DNA from: Deltaproteobacteria bacterium
GTDB lineage: Bacteria > Bdellovibrionota > FAC87 > UBA2466
DNA: 64,000 nucleotides
Direction: 5' to 3'
Assembly: GCA_016196825.1 (NCBI GenBank)
Contig: JACPWY010000010.1
Coordinates: 124,001-188,000 of the forward strand
Shown: one piece after another, positions 62,071 through 64,000 of the stretch
Numbering within the stretch: the stretch's first letter is position 1
Layout: each line of letters begins with the position of its first letter
The notes under the pieces: model-generated
Seen by the model: only the letters and a program-made list of their open reading frames with translations
Databases searched by the model: none
Told to the model about the DNA's origin: nothing
Position numbers and translations under genes: made by a program

Positions 62071-62904
62071 ATGGATGACCTCAAAAGGGAATTGATTGAG
62101 TTGCTTGGTCATGGCGAAATGCTCAGGGCTGCGCTGCTCGTCGGCGGGATTCGCGATAGCGCGTTCAACGCAGACCCCTACCTCAAGGGTTTTGAGACAC
62201 TTGCGAAAGGCCTCACTGGCGGCAAGAAACAACGACGCACTGGGCCGACGATGCTCGTGGCCCGAATTAATTCGGCACTTTTTAAGAAATTTGGAATGGC
62301 CGGAGGGTCAGGCCGACCGCGCCTGGTGATCGACGATCCAGAGCGTTTCTTCATCGATCGCGTGATCGACAAGCGATCCGGGAGCCCGCTGGCACTTGCT
62401 ATTCTCTATTGGGCCTTGGCCGAGCGAGGTGGTCTCAAATGCGAGTGCCTCGCCCTGCCGAGCTACTATCTCCTGAAATTCACGGAAAAAGGAAAAGACT
62501 GCTTCATTGATCCCTTCGAGGGCGGAAGAATTCTGAGCTCCGAAGAGTTCCAAAGGAAGTTTCGTTCGGCCTTTGTGCGGCCCGGTGTGGTTTCAACGAG
62601 CATCTTCGAGCGCATAACCCCGATGCAGATCGTGGCGCGACTGATCCAGCAGCTAAAACAGATTTATGTGCTGAAGGGAAATTCGCTTTGTGCCCTGCGC
62701 GCCGTTGAGCTTTTGGTTGGACTTTTCCCCGACTCGCCCGAATTCGCCCGCGATCGAGGGATCCTTTACTGCGAAATGGAATACTTCTCAAAGGCAGCGG
62801 AGGATCTGAACTACTACCTCCTGAAACGAGCCCGCGCTGACGATGTGGTCGAGATCAAACGCCTCAGCCGAATGCTCAAGGGGTATCGCGAAGTGGTCAA
62901 TTAA
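62071..62904 (+). CDS. SirB1-family protein (transglutaminase-like plus TPR)
   Basis: 277 residues. The pattern RFFIDRVIDKRSGSPLALAI, YWALAERGGLKCECLALPSY and CFIDPFEGGRIL is the SirB1/transglutaminase-like family (papain-like fold whose catalytic Cys is replaced; here GSPLAL is in the usual Cys region). A C-terminal TPR-like part follows (CALRAVELLVGLFPDSPEFA). Function unknown. It ends by overlapping the convergent transketolase gene by 4 bp. Confidence 0.85.
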   Translation: MDDLKRELIELLGHGEMLRAALLVGGIRDSAFNADPYLKGFETLAKGLTGGKKQRRTGPTMLVARINSALFKKFGMAGGSGRPRLVIDDPERFFIDRVIDKRSGSPLALAILYWALAERGGLKCECLALPSYYLLKFTEKGKDCFIDPFEGGRILSSEEFQRKFRSAFVRPGVVSTSIFERITPMQIVARLIQQLKQIYVLKGNSLCALRAVELLVGLFPDSPEFARDRGILYCEMEYFSKAAEDLNYYLLKRARADDVVEIKRLSRMLKGYREVVN

Positions 62905-63818
62905 AGCAGTGATCGCACACGCTCGGCCACCCTCTTCGCCGACAATCCGTACTTCTCGTAAAGTTCCGACGCGGGTCCAGACTCTCCGAATCTGTCCTCA
63001 ACTCCAATTCGAATAAGCTTAGCGCTCGCGCCCATCTCGGCCAACGCGGTCCCCACTGCAGTGCCCAGCCCGCCAATCGTTGAATGATCTTCAGCGGTCA
63101 CGATCCACTTGCACGAGTTGCCGAGGCTCTTGATGAGGCTTCGGTCAATCGGCTTGAGCGTGTGCATATCGATGATCCAAGGGTTAACGCCCTGAAGAAG
63201 CTGAGAGGCAGCGAGCATTTCGTGCACCATCGATCCGGTTCCAATGAGTGCAATGTCCCGCCCCTCTTTGAGAATGGTCGCGCGTCCCATCTGGAACGAG
63301 TGTTCGCTTTGATACAGAGCCGGAAGCTTCTGGCGGGTCAGACGCAAGTAAACCGGTCCAACGTGGCTTGCCGCAAATCGAACGGCGGCTACCGTCGACA
63401 GATGATCAGAGGGCTGCAAAATAGTGAGGCCCGGAAGCGCCGAAAGCACTGTCACGTCCTCAAGACCCATCTGGGTGTAACCATCTTCGCCGGTGCCAAG
63501 CCCGGAATGGGTGCCCACCATCTTTACGTTAGCGCGGGAATATCCAACAGAAACACGGATCGTTTCGTAACGACCAGCCAAGAAGCAACCAAAGCTGCAA
63601 AGAAACGGAGTGTAGCCCGCAAAAGCCAGGCCCGCAGCCGTGCCGATCATGTTCTGTTCGGCGATACCCATTTGGAAAAATCGATCGGGAAATTCCTTGG
63701 CGAAGAGAATGCTTTTAGTACTCACGCTCAGATCGGCGTCGAGCACGACCACCTTCGGGTCCGTCGATCCGACCATCTTCACTGCTTCGCCGAATGAATC
63801 GCGTGTCGCCTTATTCAT
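62901..63818 (-). CDS. Transketolase, C-terminal subunit
   Basis: 305 residues from ATG 63818. Pyrimidine-binding domain with VVVLDADLSVSTKSILF, FFQMGIAEQNMIGTAAGLAF and GLGTGEDGYTQMGLED, then the C-terminal domain DMHTLKPIDRSLI and EDHSTIGGLGTAVG. Split transketolases have separate N- and C-terminal chains; the N-terminal gene overlaps just upstream (ATGA). It moves two-carbon units in the pentose phosphate pathway, although related pairs act in sugar branches for secondary metabolism. Confidence 0.9.
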   Translation of the reverse strand: MNKATRDSFGEAVKMVGSTDPKVVVLDADLSVSTKSILFAKEFPDRFFQMGIAEQNMIGTAAGLAFAGYTPFLCSFGCFLAGRYETIRVSVGYSRANVKMVGTHSGLGTGEDGYTQMGLEDVTVLSALPGLTILQPSDHLSTVAAVRFAASHVGPVYLRLTRQKLPALYQSEHSFQMGRATILKEGRDIALIGTGSMVHEMLAASQLLQGVNPWIIDMHTLKPIDRSLIKSLGNSCKWIVTAEDHSTIGGLGTAVGTALAEMGASAKLIRIGVEDRFGESGPASELYEKYGLSAKRVAERVRSLL

Positions 63819-64000
63819 CGCTGCCTCAGTTCTTCGAGGGCTCGCGCGGTCTCCTCTGGATTGGGAGCCATGCCATGCCAACCGATGTTGTTCTCCATGA
63901 AGGACACGCCCTTGCCTTTGACTGTGCGGGCAATGATGGCATGGGGCTGGTCCGTGGGAGTCGCGGTCTTATCGAGCGCAATCAGGATCTCCTCGATGGA
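63815..64000 (-). CDS. Transketolase, N-terminal subunit (end of gene; runs off right edge)
   Basis: The frame is open from base 64000 to the TGA at 63817-63815 and gives 61 residues: SIEEILIALDKTATPTDQPH, AIIARTVKGKGVSFMENNIG and WHGMAPNPEETARALEELRQ. This is the end of the ThDP pyrophosphate-binding chain (ARTVKGKGVSFMEN with G-W-H-G is diagnostic). The stop overlaps the ATG of the C-terminal subunit gene, so the two are coupled. Confidence 0.9.
   Translation of the reverse strand, partial: SIEEILIALDKTATPTDQPHAIIARTVKGKGVSFMENNIGWHGMAPNPEETARALEELRQR

Overview
The window spans the replication origin of a Gram-negative bacterium. It holds about 72 protein genes and no rRNA or tRNA gene that I could recognise. 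The core set is gyrA-gyrB-dnaN-oriC, dnaA-rpmH-rnpA-yidD-yidC-mnmE-mnmG-rsmG-parA-parB-bactofilin, an F1 ATP synthase operon, and a pyruvate-dehydrogenase/lipoate operon. Lipoprotein signals, a soluble lytic transglycosylase and an AmgK/MurU-type recycling pair show a peptidoglycan plus outer-membrane envelope. The gene order (F0 a-subunit gene beyond gyrA on one side of the origin, parAB-bactofilin-F1 genes on the other) resembles what I remember of Bdellovibrionota (old Deltaproteobacteria). That placement is an inference; no species can be named.

Left arm (1-8152, all minus strand): partial atpB, an O-methyltransferase, an AtpZ-like protein, a TPR lipoprotein, gyrA, gyrB and dnaN form one tightly packed unit reading away from the origin. 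The origin lies at about 8153-8475: two convergent, helically phased DnaA-box arrays, a TAG-triplet (DnaA-trio-like) tract and an AT-rich stretch beside dnaN. Between it and dnaA lies 6 kb of accessory genes (secreted proteins, an amino-acid permease with an aldehyde dehydrogenase, an M14 carboxypeptidase, a palindromic repeat). dnaA is therefore separated from dnaN and points toward the origin.

Right arm core (16.2-38.2 kb, plus strand): ribosome/RNase P/membrane-insertion genes, tRNA modification, chromosome segregation (two parS sites, one overlapping the mnmG start codon), ATP synthase (two b-type subunits, delta, alpha, gamma, beta, epsilon), queE, then lipA, PDH E1alpha/E1beta/E2/E3, lipB and a ferredoxin. 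lipA and lipB supply the lipoyl groups of the E2 encoded between them.

Accessory part (38.2-64 kb): a toxin/antitoxin-like pair with a predicted self-regulated, nearly leaderless promoter; a ferritin-like di-iron protein and a ferredoxin separated by a 142-bp palindromic element with 27-bp perfect ends; D-aminoacyl-tRNA deacylase; large secreted or anchored proteins of unknown function; MurU/AmgK-like cell-wall recycling; a MltD-like transglycosylase; a cupin; a Gfo/Idh/MocA oxidoreductase; a Kazal-like lipoprotein; a radical SAM/SPASM gene broken by one in-frame UGA; a DUF255 thioredoxin-fold protein; rlmE; a TIGR02757 protein; an orphan FliG-C-like protein; glpK; a probably frameshifted secreted-protein gene; radA; a SirB1-like protein; and a split transketolase running off the right edge.

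The best candidates for something undescribed are the two long palindromic elements (12800-12961 and 40331-40472), which share an architecture and both touch the stop codon of the gene before them, the 11-bp-phased origin, and the accessory envelope genes of 42-51 kb.
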